A DNA stretch of 64,000 nt from JAIXWP01 sp041391745. GTDB lineage: Bacteria > Bacteroidota > Bacteroidia > Flavobacteriales_D > Sanyastnellaceae. The notes below the pieces were generated by a model. That model worked only from the letters and a program-made list of their open reading frames with translations, was not told the origin of the DNA and ran no database searches. Location: contig JAWKNK010000003.1 in NCBI GenBank assembly GCA_041391745.1, positions 62,001-126,000 on the forward strand. The letters run 5' to 3'. Of the stretch, positions 14,896 to 22,689 are shown in pieces. Numbering within the stretch: the stretch's first letter is position 1; every line of letters begins with the position of its first letter. Position numbers and translations under genes: made by a program.

Positions 14896-17855
14896 TGTAC
14901 CTGTGCGCACATTCCTATTATTCCCTTCGATTCGGCACCATTGAACCTGAGCAACTGCTTCAAATGGCGAGCGAAGCAGGCATCGGAGCTATGGCTTTGA
15001 CCGACATCAACAATACTTCAGCCTGTCTCGATTTTATTCGCCTGGCTCCGAAGTACAACATCAAGCCCGTTGTTGGCGTCGATTTTAGAATAGGTATAGA
15101 AAGTCGGTTTATAGCTATTGCAAAAAATAATGAAGGGTATGCTGAAATCAACTTGTTCCTCTCAGATATTATCGCTGGGAATACTTCATTAGAAAATGTA
15201 GCACCGACCTTTGAAAATGCCTTTGTTATCTACCCTTTTCAACCGAATGAACGTTCATTCGGTTTTGAAAAATTGAAAGAACACGAATATGTGGGCGTGT
15301 TACCGGAGCAAATAGGAAGATTGCGTTTTCATGAATGGAGCCAACACTCAGAAAAACTGGTCGTCCTTGCACCCATTACCTTTCGAAACAAACGCGACTT
15401 CAACGCACATCGCTTACTTCGTGCTATCGACAACAACATTATCCTCAGCAGACTTCCAAAAAGTGAAGAGGCCAACGAAAATGAAAAGCTCATTGCACCA
15501 GAAGAACTTCGCGCCTTGTACGAAGACTTCCCGCAGCTGATTTCGAATACGCAGTTCATTCTTGAAAATTCAAATGTGCACTTCGAGTTTGGGCATGAGG
15601 CGCCCATGCAAAACCAACTCACCTATAGCGGAAGCGTAGAGAAAGACTACGAACTTGTGCGCCAACTTGCTTACGAAGGACTGGCATACCGATACACTGA
15701 AAAGTCGGATACCATAATAACGCGCATTGAAAAAGAGTTGGCCATCATTAAGGAAAAAAACTATTTGAGCTATTTCCTTATCAACTGGGACATCACACGG
15801 TATGCGCGTGAAAAAGGTTATTTCTATGTAGGCCGCGGCAGTGGCGCAAACAGCATACTCGCTTACCTCCTTCGCATAACAGATGTTGACCCTATAGAAC
15901 TCGATTTATACTTCGAACGTTTTATCAATTTGTATCGAAAAAACCCACCTGATTTCGATATCGATTTTTCGTGGACCGACAGAGAAGATATGACCAATTA
16001 CATTTTTTCCAAATTTCAAAATGTATGTCTTCTTGGCGCGTATGTGACCTTTCAATACAAAGCTGTGGTGCGGGAATTGGGGAAAGTTTTTGGGCTGCCC
16101 AAATCAGATATCGACCTGCTGTCGGATGGGAAATTTGAATATGAGAAATTAGATTCCCTTCAACAACTCGTGCTTCAGTACTCTGCGTTGATTCAAGATT
16201 TTCCAAATCAATTGAGCATTCACGCCGCCGGCATTCTCATTACCGAAAAACTCATTCAACATTTTTGTGCCACGTTTATGCCACCCAAAGGATATCCCAC
16301 CACACAATTCGACATGGTGGTGGCCGAAGATGTGGGCATTTATAAGTTCGATATTCTCTCCCAGCGTGGACTGGGTAAAATCAAAGAATGTTTGGATATC
16401 ATCGCTTACAATCAACCCGAGCATAAACCATTTGATATTCATGACATGCGTAGATTCAAAGCAGATGAAAACATCAAAGACCTGCTGCGCAATGCAAAGG
16501 CTATCGGTTGTTTTTATGTAGAATCACCAGCCATGCGCATGCTCCTGACCAAATTACAAGTAGACGACTACTTAGGACTCGTCGCTGCAAGCAGCGTAAT
16601 TCGACCAGGAGTTTCAAGAAGCGGCATGATGAAAGCTTTTATTCAGCGTCATCGCTTTCCAGAAAAAAGAAAAGAAGCTCATCCCATTATGCTCGACATC
16701 ATGCCCGAAACTTATGGCGTAATGGTGTATCAAGAAGACGTGATCAAAGTGGCTCACTATTTTGGTGGCCTCGATTTAGGTGAAGCGGATTCATTGCGCA
16801 GAGGAATGTCGGGTAAGTTTCGCGGAAGAGAAGAATTTGATCAAGCCCGCCAAGCCTTCTTCAGAAAGGCTTCAGAGAAAGGTCATCCTGAAGATATGAT
16901 TGCCGAGGTATGGCGTCAAATAGAAAGCTTTGCGGGATATGCTTTTGCGAAAGGTCATAGCGCGAGTTATGCTGTGGAGAGTTATCAAAGTCTTTTTTTA
17001 AAAGCCTATTTTCCGCTCGAATACATGACAGCTACCATCAATAATTTTGGTGGATTCTACAGCACCGAACTTTATGTTCACGAAGCGCGAATGCATGGTG
17101 CTATCATTGAACCTCCCTGCGTACAACGCGGAAGTGCCGTGTCTGTAATTTACAACCGAACGATCATTCTAGGAATGGGTCTGGTGAAAGACATTGAACA
17201 CGACACTATAATAGCGATACTGGATGAACACAAAAAAAATGGAGATTACGATGGATTTGAAGACTTTTTAAATCGCGTGAGGATATCATTAGAACAAGTG
17301 GCGACATTGATTCGCGTAGGAGCTTTTCGGTTTACGTTGAGAAGTAAAAAAGAATTGATGTGGGCGGCACATTTTCAATTGGCAAGCACCAAAATGTCGA
17401 AGCCCGATCAAGGATTATTTCCAACTCCCGTGAAATCATTTTCCCTTCCACCTCTTGAACACTCTTGGATTGAAGATGCTTATGACGAATTAGAATTGAT
17501 TGGTTTTCCATTGTGCAACCCATTCGACTTGCTGCAAACGGCGCCAGGAAACGATGTGATGGCTCGCGAATTACCCAACATGATAGGAAAGAACGTCACA
17601 GTAGTTGGATACTTAGTAACCATAAAACCATCGCGCACAATAAAGGGCGACCGTATGTATTTCGGAACCTTCATAGATCGTGAAGGCTACTTTTTGGACA
17701 CTGTTCATTTTCCTCCAGTGGCTCAGCACTATCAATGGCGCGGCAAAGGCATTTATATGATCAAAGGAAAAGTGATTGAAGAGTTTGGAGCAATATCTAT
17801 TGAAGCCAGCTACCTAGAAAAACTTCGGTACATGGATGATCCGAGATACCTTTAA
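14895..17855 (+). CDS. DNA polymerase III alpha subunit, short DnaE2-like type
   Basis: A 986-residue C-family polymerase. An N-terminal PHP domain starts at CAHSYYSLRFG. The palm has PPDFDIDF (Asp at about residues 353 and 355), and a C-terminal OB-like part ends the protein. It is much shorter than replicative Bacteroidota DnaE (about 1400 or more), matching the second, damage-associated DnaE type. The start is set at ATG 14895; a GTG at 14892 is in frame, and both overlap the stop of the upstream HMCES gene. With the XRE-S24 repressor and HMCES this resembles a mutagenesis cassette, but the usual Y-family polymerase is absent here. Confidence 0.9.
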   Translation: MYLCAHSYYSLRFGTIEPEQLLQMASEAGIGAMALTDINNTSACLDFIRLAPKYNIKPVVGVDFRIGIESRFIAIAKNNEGYAEINLFLSDIIAGNTSLENVAPTFENAFVIYPFQPNERSFGFEKLKEHEYVGVLPEQIGRLRFHEWSQHSEKLVVLAPITFRNKRDFNAHRLLRAIDNNIILSRLPKSEEANENEKLIAPEELRALYEDFPQLISNTQFILENSNVHFEFGHEAPMQNQLTYSGSVEKDYELVRQLAYEGLAYRYTEKSDTIITRIEKELAIIKEKNYLSYFLINWDITRYAREKGYFYVGRGSGANSILAYLLRITDVDPIELDLYFERFINLYRKNPPDFDIDFSWTDREDMTNYIFSKFQNVCLLGAYVTFQYKAVVRELGKVFGLPKSDIDLLSDGKFEYEKLDSLQQLVLQYSALIQDFPNQLSIHAAGILITEKLIQHFCATFMPPKGYPTTQFDMVVAEDVGIYKFDILSQRGLGKIKECLDIIAYNQPEHKPFDIHDMRRFKADENIKDLLRNAKAIGCFYVESPAMRMLLTKLQVDDYLGLVAASSVIRPGVSRSGMMKAFIQRHRFPEKRKEAHPIMLDIMPETYGVMVYQEDVIKVAHYFGGLDLGEADSLRRGMSGKFRGREEFDQARQAFFRKASEKGHPEDMIAEVWRQIESFAGYAFAKGHSASYAVESYQSLFLKAYFPLEYMTATINNFGGFYSTELYVHEARMHGAIIEPPCVQRGSAVSVIYNRTIILGMGLVKDIEHDTIIAILDEHKKNGDYDGFEDFLNRVRISLEQVATLIRVGAFRFTLRSKKELMWAAHFQLASTKMSKPDQGLFPTPVKSFSLPPLEHSWIEDAYDELELIGFPLCNPFDLLQTAPGNDVMARELPNMIGKNVTVVGYLVTIKPSRTIKGDRMYFGTFIDREGYFLDTVHFPPVAQHYQWRGKGIYMIKGKVIEEFGAISIEASYLEKLRYMDDPRYL

Positions 17856-17857
17856 TT

Positions 17858-18085
17858 TTGGAATTTTTGGATTGCTTGGAAGAATTGGATTACTTGGAAG
17901 AATTGGATTGCTTGGAAGAATTGGAGAGTTTGGAAGTGTGAGAGTGCGGAAGTATGGAAGTGTGGGAATTTTCGGCAATCGTAGATTCACATTGCAATGT
18001 GAATCTTCTGACGAAAACGATTCTCGATTCTCGATTCTCAATTCTCGAATCGGGAATCGAGAATTGGAAATCCTGCCAATTAGAA
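17858..18085. repeat. Dispersed repeat, copy A (18-nt tandem units plus 24-nt palindrome)
   Basis: It starts with tandem 18-nt units (TTGGAAGAATTGGATTGC), then GGAAGTGTGGGAATTTT. Next comes a perfect 24-nt palindrome at 17983-18006 (half-site AGATTCACATTG), and then a CTCGATTCTCGATTCTC inverted repeat. Copy B at 19762-19958 has the same parts in the same order. No coding function is seen in this gap. Confidence 0.85.
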
Positions 18086-18087
18086 GG

Positions 18088-18200
18088 CGGTCCCTGAGCG
18101 GAGCGCAAATGAAGTCGAAGGGGAACCATCCTTCGACGAGCTCAGGAACCATCCTTCTCCCGAACTAGTTTCGGGATCAGGAACCATGATCCATGATCCA
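18088..18200. repeat. Hairpin-forming intergenic repeat
   Basis: CTGAGC...GTCGAAGG pairs with CCTTCGACGAGCTCAG, followed by GGAACCAT direct repeats and ATGATCC repeats. This CTGAGC/TCGAAGG type of intergenic repeat is common in environmental Bacteroidota genomes. A similar fragment lies at about 12088-12115. Confidence 0.6.
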
Positions 18201-18255
18201 AAAACCAATTTTTCCCTATCTTGCAGTATGAAAAACTTGATAAGCTCAACTAAAA

Positions 18256-19761
18256 ATGATTAAGTATAGCCTTAGTATTTTCCTAGCTACTGTATTCGCA
18301 ATAGGATCAACCGCCCAATTCAACAATGTGTACTTGAATGACGGCACTTCAATTGGCTCAGTAATTGGCATAAAAGAGAATAATCTGACTGGTGAGTATA
18401 TTGTACCTCTGGGCTACTCATTGGATGCAACAAATTCTTCAATAGGCTTCTTAAAAATAGGAGTTGATGGGACACTCAATGAGTTAAACCAACAAATGGA
18501 TTTTGGCCCTGGCGAGTACTTTTATATCTGGCATAGAGGATTTTTTAAAACTCAAGACGACGGATTTGTTCTCACTGGAGGTGGAACGGGGTCAGATATT
18601 ATCAAGTTAGATCAAAATCTTGACATTGTTTGGGAACACGATTTGATCCAAGGAGATGAACTGTTTTGTTGGGGGGGCGAAGAACTTGGAAACAATAATT
18701 TAATTTTTGGCTATACGGGCAATGAAATTCTTCCCAATGAATTGAAGCTATCCCGGTATTCTCAAGAGGGTATGTTCCTTAATAGTTTCAATGTTGAACT
18801 TGATTATAGCATAGGTTACCCCACTACAATTATAACCCAGGACTCTCTTGTATTTATAAGTTTTTCAAAACTGCATATTGGTGCATATCGAAGAAACTAT
18901 ATCGTTTGTTACAACGCTATTACAGGAGAAGAGATATGGGAGACACATCAAATTGAAAACGGCGAAGCACTTGGATTTACCGATGGATATATGTGCATGA
19001 CCTCCGATGGTCAGTTGAAACTTGTTTATGTAGAACAAACTGCCCCAAATACTCCTACGATGTTTCATACAGGATGGCTCGGGTATTTTAAGGTAGTTAA
19101 CATCAACCCACAAACTGGTGAAATGTCTGATGAGTCATCCTTGAGCGGCCTTGAATCTCAGTCTTATGTTTTGGATGTAGCCCCTACTAATGATGGAGGA
19201 ATGGTAGTACTATTTTGGGGAGATGACAGCGAACAACCTGAGTATTCTTTTTGCGGTATTAAAAAAATCAATGCAAATATGGAGGTAGAGTGGCGAAACC
19301 TTTACTATCAACCCATCGATTTAGAAGTCAATGAAAATTCGTCTTTTCTCATCGAATTAGAAACCACAAGCGATGATTGCATCGTCGCTGTAGGTGATGC
19401 TGTGGGTGAAAATATTATTGAAGAATGGAGCTTCCATTACCCGTGGGTGCTTAAAGTGGATGCTTGTGGCAACGAGATGGTGAATGATTGCGAATTAAGT
19501 AACATCCAAGAAAGAGACTTAAACGCAACTATACAGGTGTACCCCAATCCCGCGAAAGACAGAATCTATTTAAAAGGAAATGAAGCCATAAAGCGCGCAG
19601 AAATCTTCGATCTTCAAGGTAGAAAAATATTTGAAGAAAATTTTAGTGGAGCACAAGAACAAACACTTTTCATTGATCACATTCCGCCAGGTCTATACCT
19701 CACACATATCACTACACAAAGCGGGAAAACAAGAAGTGTGAAGGTGGTGGTGGGTGAATAG
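18256..19761 (+). CDS. Secreted protein with T9SS C-terminal sorting domain
   Basis: A 501-residue protein with a signal peptide ending near AIGSTAQ (residue 21). Its body reads like a beta-propeller or PQQ-like series (FLKIGVDGTLNELN, GDELFCWGGEE and others). The last 75 residues form a type A T9SS sorting domain (VYPNPAKDRIYLKG ... GLYLTHITTQSGKTRSVKVV). It is exported across the outer membrane and probably attached to the surface. The ligand or enzyme role is unknown. It sits alone between the two copies of the dispersed repeat. Confidence 0.85.
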   Translation: MIKYSLSIFLATVFAIGSTAQFNNVYLNDGTSIGSVIGIKENNLTGEYIVPLGYSLDATNSSIGFLKIGVDGTLNELNQQMDFGPGEYFYIWHRGFFKTQDDGFVLTGGGTGSDIIKLDQNLDIVWEHDLIQGDELFCWGGEELGNNNLIFGYTGNEILPNELKLSRYSQEGMFLNSFNVELDYSIGYPTTIITQDSLVFISFSKLHIGAYRRNYIVCYNAITGEEIWETHQIENGEALGFTDGYMCMTSDGQLKLVYVEQTAPNTPTMFHTGWLGYFKVVNINPQTGEMSDESSLSGLESQSYVLDVAPTNDGGMVVLFWGDDSEQPEYSFCGIKKINANMEVEWRNLYYQPIDLEVNENSSFLIELETTSDDCIVAVGDAVGENIIEEWSFHYPWVLKVDACGNEMVNDCELSNIQERDLNATIQVYPNPAKDRIYLKGNEAIKRAEIFDLQGRKIFEENFSGAQEQTLFIDHIPPGLYLTHITTQSGKTRSVKVVVGE

Positions 19762-19958
19762 GAGGGTTTGGAAGAATTGGATTGCTTGGAAGAATTGGAT
19801 TGCTTGGAAGAATTGGAGAGTTTGGAAGTGTGGAAGTGTGGGAATTTTAGGCAATCGTAGATTCACATTGCAATGTGAATCTGCCGACGAAAACAATTCT
19901 CGATTCTCAACTCTCAATTCGAGAATCGAGAATCGAGAACCGGAAACCCACGCGGGAA
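19762..19958. repeat. Dispersed repeat, copy B (18-nt tandem units plus 24-nt palindrome)
   Basis: Same order as copy A: two to three TTGGAAGAATTGGATTGC-like units, GGAAGTGTGGGAATTTT, the identical 24-nt palindrome at 19859-19882, and a degenerate TCTCGATTCTC/GAGAATCGAGA inverted repeat. It begins right at the stop of the T9SS gene. Confidence 0.85.
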
Positions 19959-20013
19959 GGGCATTGTAGCGTTTTAACAAAAAAATATTTGGAAATATAG
20001 AATTTTATTCCCG

Positions 20014-20021
20014 TATCTTTG
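20014..20021 (+). promoter_or_regulatory. Promoter of the metY-metX-hom operon leader
   Basis: TATCTTTG is an exact TAnnTTTG box. A TTTG at 19988-19991 lies 22 nt upstream as the -33 element. Transcription would start about 20 nt before the first leader ORF. No second promoter of this type is seen before metY, so both attenuators appear to lie on one transcript. Confidence 0.75.
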
Positions 20022-20042
20022 CATCACCAAAAACAGAAAGAA

Positions 20043-20099
20043 ATGTTCTCAAAAAAATGCTGTATGATGTGCTGTATGTCCTCGGAAATCCGAAGGTAG
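20043..20099 (+). CDS. Cys/Met leader peptide 1
   Basis: A mini-ORF of 18 codons, MFSKKCCMMCCMSSEIRR, with an uninterrupted run of seven Cys/Met codons at 20058-20078. CGG (20083-20085) can pair with CCG (20090-20092) to form a leader hairpin. Alternatively CGAAGG (20091-20096) can pair with CCTTCG (20144-20149) in the 5' arm of terminator 1. A ribosome stalled in the Cys/Met run would cover the first half and favour the antiterminator. A ribosome reaching the stop at 20097 would cover the second half and let the terminator form. The structure is read by eye; translation is inferred. Confidence 0.8.
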   Translation: MFSKKCCMMCCMSSEIRR

Positions 20100-20140
20100 C
20101 ATCAACTCATTTGCATCAAACAAGAACACGCAAATATTGA

Positions 20141-20171
20141 AGCCCTTCGAAATTCGAAGGGCTTTTTTTTT
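20141..20171 (+). terminator. Intrinsic terminator 1 of the metY leader
   Basis: AGCCCTTCG and CGAAGGGCT form a perfect stem with an AAATT loop, followed by nine T. Its 5' arm is complementary to the end of leader peptide ORF 1. Confidence 0.88.
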
Positions 20172-20197
20172 AGATTAAAATTTTAAAATACATACCA

Positions 20198-20269
20198 ATG
20201 AACCGTTTAAAAAATAAGATGATGTGCATGTGCTGCTGTCGGTCCCATCCGGAGGAGGTCTTGCATTGA
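20198..20269 (+). CDS. Cys/Met leader peptide 2
   Basis: A mini-ORF of 23 codons beginning MNRLKNK, then a run of seven Cys/Met codons MMCMCCC (20219-20239), then RSHPEEVLH and stop. Composition of the run (four Cys, three Met) equals that of leader 1. CGG (20240-20242) can pair with CCG (20249-20251), while ATCCGG (20247-20252) can pair with CCGGAT (20303-20308) in terminator 2. This repeats the logic of leader 1 with a different stem sequence, so the two are functional parallels rather than a simple copy. Confidence 0.8.
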   Translation: MNRLKNKMMCMCCCRSHPEEVLH

Positions 20270-20296
20270 CTTTATTTTTAAAACAAAATAATTTCT

Positions 20297-20335
20297 AGCC
20301 CCCCGGATCAAAAAATCTCGGGGGGCTTTTTTTTT
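20297..20335 (+). terminator. Intrinsic terminator 2 of the metY leader
   Basis: AGCCCCCCG pairs with CGGGGGGCT, a very GC-rich 9-bp stem, followed by nine T. It lies 32 nt before the metY start, so it must be bypassed for the operon to be expressed. Confidence 0.9.
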
Positions 20336-20366
20336 CTAGCAAATCATCAATAAAACAAATACAATC

Positions 20367-21719
20367 ATGTCAAACACCAATTACAAATTCGAAACTCTTC
20401 AGCTTCATGCTGGTCAAGAAGTAGATCCAACCACTGGCTCTCGCGCTGTTCCCATCTACCAAACTACAAGCTACGTCTTCAACGATTCAGAACATGCTGC
20501 CAACCTCTTCGGACTACGTGAATTCGGAAACATTTACACCCGAATCATGAACCCAACAACGGATGTTTTTGAAAAAAGAATTGCTGCACTTGAAGGCGGA
20601 GTTGCAGCCGTAGCAGTAGGTTCAGGTCAAGCAGCGCAATTCATCGCACTCAACAATATTCTCGCCGCAGGCGACAATTTCATTGCCACATCTTACCTCT
20701 ACGGTGGCACATACAATCAATTCAAAGTTGCCTTCAAACGCCTCGGTATCGAAACCCGATTCGCGAATGGCGATCAACCAGAAGTGATCGCATCGCTGAT
20801 CGACAACAACACAAAAGCGATTTACCTCGAAACAATTGGTAATCCAGGTTTCAATATTCCTGACTTCGAAAAAATTGCTTCCATCGCAAAAGCAAATCAC
20901 ATTCCGCTTGTAGTCGACAATACTTTCGGTGCTGGAGGATATCTCTTTCAACCACTTCTGCATGGCGCCAACGTGGTGGTAGAAAGCGCTACCAAATGGA
21001 TCGGTGGCCACGGTACTTCTGTTGGTGGTGTCATTATTGACGGAGGAAACTTCAACTGGGCAAACGGAAAATTCCCTCAATTCACCGAGCCAAGTGAAGG
21101 CTATCATGGATTGAAATTCTGGGATGTATTCGGAGAAAATAATCCTTTAGGTTTACCCAATATCGCCTTTGCTATCCGAGCTCGCGTGGAAGGATTGCGC
21201 GACTTTGGTCCTGCTCTTTCTCCTTTCAATTCTTTCCTTCTGCTGCAAGGACTTGAAACACTTTCACTCCGTGTACAACGCACAGTAGATAATGCTCTTT
21301 CCATTGCACAGTGGCTCGAAGCATTGCCGCAAATAGAATATGTAAACTATCCCGGATTGGCTTCTTCGAAGTACAATGAAACAGCAAAAAAATATTTGCG
21401 CAATGGATTTGGAGGTGTACTTTCTTTCAAAGTAAAAGGTGGAAAAAATGCTGCCGATCAATTGGTAAATAGTCTGCAATTAATTTCTCACTTGGCCAAT
21501 GTTGGTGATGCAAAAACACTCATCATTCACCCCGCTACAACAACACACGAGCAACTTTCTGCAGAAGAGCAAAAAGCTTCTGGTGTTGAGCCTGGGTTGC
21601 TCCGCTTGTCTGTAGGTCTCGAGCACATCGATGACATCAAGAATGATATTGCACAGGCGCTGCAAAACATTCAAGTTCCATCTATCCCCGTTGATCAGAA
21701 TGAAGAAGTTCTCGCTTAA
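20367..21719 (+). CDS. metY: O-acetylhomoserine sulfhydrylase (aminocarboxypropyltransferase)
   Basis: A 450-residue PLP enzyme of the Cys/Met metabolism family. It makes homocysteine (or methionine) from O-acetylhomoserine and sulfide (or methanethiol). The PLP Lys lies in ESATKWIGGHG (K210), and the long MetY-type N-terminus is present (LQLHAGQEVDPTTGSRAVPIY). First gene of metY-metX-hom; its last 20 nt overlap the metX start. Expression is probably controlled by the two Cys/Met leader attenuators upstream. Confidence 0.95.
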   Translation: MSNTNYKFETLQLHAGQEVDPTTGSRAVPIYQTTSYVFNDSEHAANLFGLREFGNIYTRIMNPTTDVFEKRIAALEGGVAAVAVGSGQAAQFIALNNILAAGDNFIATSYLYGGTYNQFKVAFKRLGIETRFANGDQPEVIASLIDNNTKAIYLETIGNPGFNIPDFEKIASIAKANHIPLVVDNTFGAGGYLFQPLLHGANVVVESATKWIGGHGTSVGGVIIDGGNFNWANGKFPQFTEPSEGYHGLKFWDVFGENNPLGLPNIAFAIRARVEGLRDFGPALSPFNSFLLLQGLETLSLRVQRTVDNALSIAQWLEALPQIEYVNYPGLASSKYNETAKKYLRNGFGGVLSFKVKGGKNAADQLVNSLQLISHLANVGDAKTLIIHPATTTHEQLSAEEQKASGVEPGLLRLSVGLEHIDDIKNDIAQALQNIQVPSIPVDQNEEVLA

Positions 21720-22689
21720 TAGTTTGTTTGGTTTGGAGAGTGGTTCGACTCTTCAAGGATTAGAGGTGGCCTATCACACGATAGGTCACCCCAACTCCGA
21801 CCAATCCAATGTTGTTTGGATTTGTCATGCGCTCACGGCCAATAGCAACCCCGAAGAATGGTGGAACGGACTTGTAGGGGAAAATAAATTCTACAATCCG
21901 AACGAGCACTACATCATTTGCGCAGATGTGATTGGCAGTTGTTACGGCAACACCGGACCCACTTCCATCCATATTGGAATACACACAATAACCTGCGGTA
22001 CGATTTGGAACGCCAGAAATCGCTGGTTCCACTCGTGTACACGGATGAAATCAATACGCCTCATTGGTAGCGCATGGGGAGGATTTCAGGCGATGGAATG
22101 GGCCATTCAGAGATCCTGACCGCATTGAAAATTTGATTTTGCTCGCCACACAGCCCGCCATTCTCCATGGGGAATTGCATTCAATGAATCGCAACGCATG
22201 GCCATAGCAACGGATGCTTCCTGGGGAGAAAAAAATTTACAAGCAGCATCAAAAGGACTTGCTACCGCGCGTTCCATTGCCTTGCTGAGCTATCGAAACA
22301 ATCAAGCTTATGATAGCACACAGCCGCGAGAAGAATATCAAATCGATCAGTTCAATGCCTCTTCCTATCAGCAATATCAAGGGAAAAAATTAACCAATCG
22401 ATTTGACGCTTATACCTATTTCAACCTCACCAAGACCATGGATAGCCATGATGTGAGTAGGGGCAGAATTTCAACCGAACGTTCGCTCGGTTTGATTCAG
22501 GCATCTACAACTATCATTGGAATAAAAGGCGATGTCCTTTTTCCAGTAGAATATCAAAAAGAATTGTGGAAGCACATCAAGAATGCAAAATTATATCTCA
22601 TCGACAGCCCCTACGGGCATGATGGGTTCCTCATAGAAACAAAACAAATCGAACAAATTTTAGAAACCAAACAAATAATTTCTATTTAA
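21700..22689 (+). pseudogene. metX: Homoserine O-acetyltransferase, frame disrupted several times
   Basis: An alpha/beta-hydrolase-fold acyltransferase that acetylates homoserine for the MetY step. The N-terminal part (MKKFSLNSLFGLESG to SCYGNTGPTSI) and the C-terminal part (about 22160 to the stop, with SPYGHDGFL carrying the late His) are well preserved and in the same frame. Between about 21968 and 22160 the frame shifts several times: the nucleophile region reads LIGSAWGGFQAMEW, and PDRIENLILLAT appears in another frame. It is flanked by intact metY and hom, with the hom ATG directly after its stop. Real decay would cut the pathway; assembly indels are at least as likely. Confidence 0.85.

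Noticed and set aside
17858..17935. Tandem 18-nt units looked like a possible CRISPR array
   Set aside because: The units are contiguous with no unique spacers of constant length, and no cas genes are present.
20043..20269. Metal-sensing Cys-rich leader peptides
   Set aside because: Possible in principle, but the following genes are sulfur amino acid biosynthesis and no metal transport gene is adjacent; kept only as an alternative.
20014..20366. A SAM or other riboswitch as the explanation of the metY leader
   Set aside because: No known riboswitch core was recognised. Short Cys/Met mini-ORFs followed by terminators explain the region better.
20622..21107. A 161-codon minus-strand ORF over metY
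   Set aside because: Antisense shadow of the conserved metY coding sequence.
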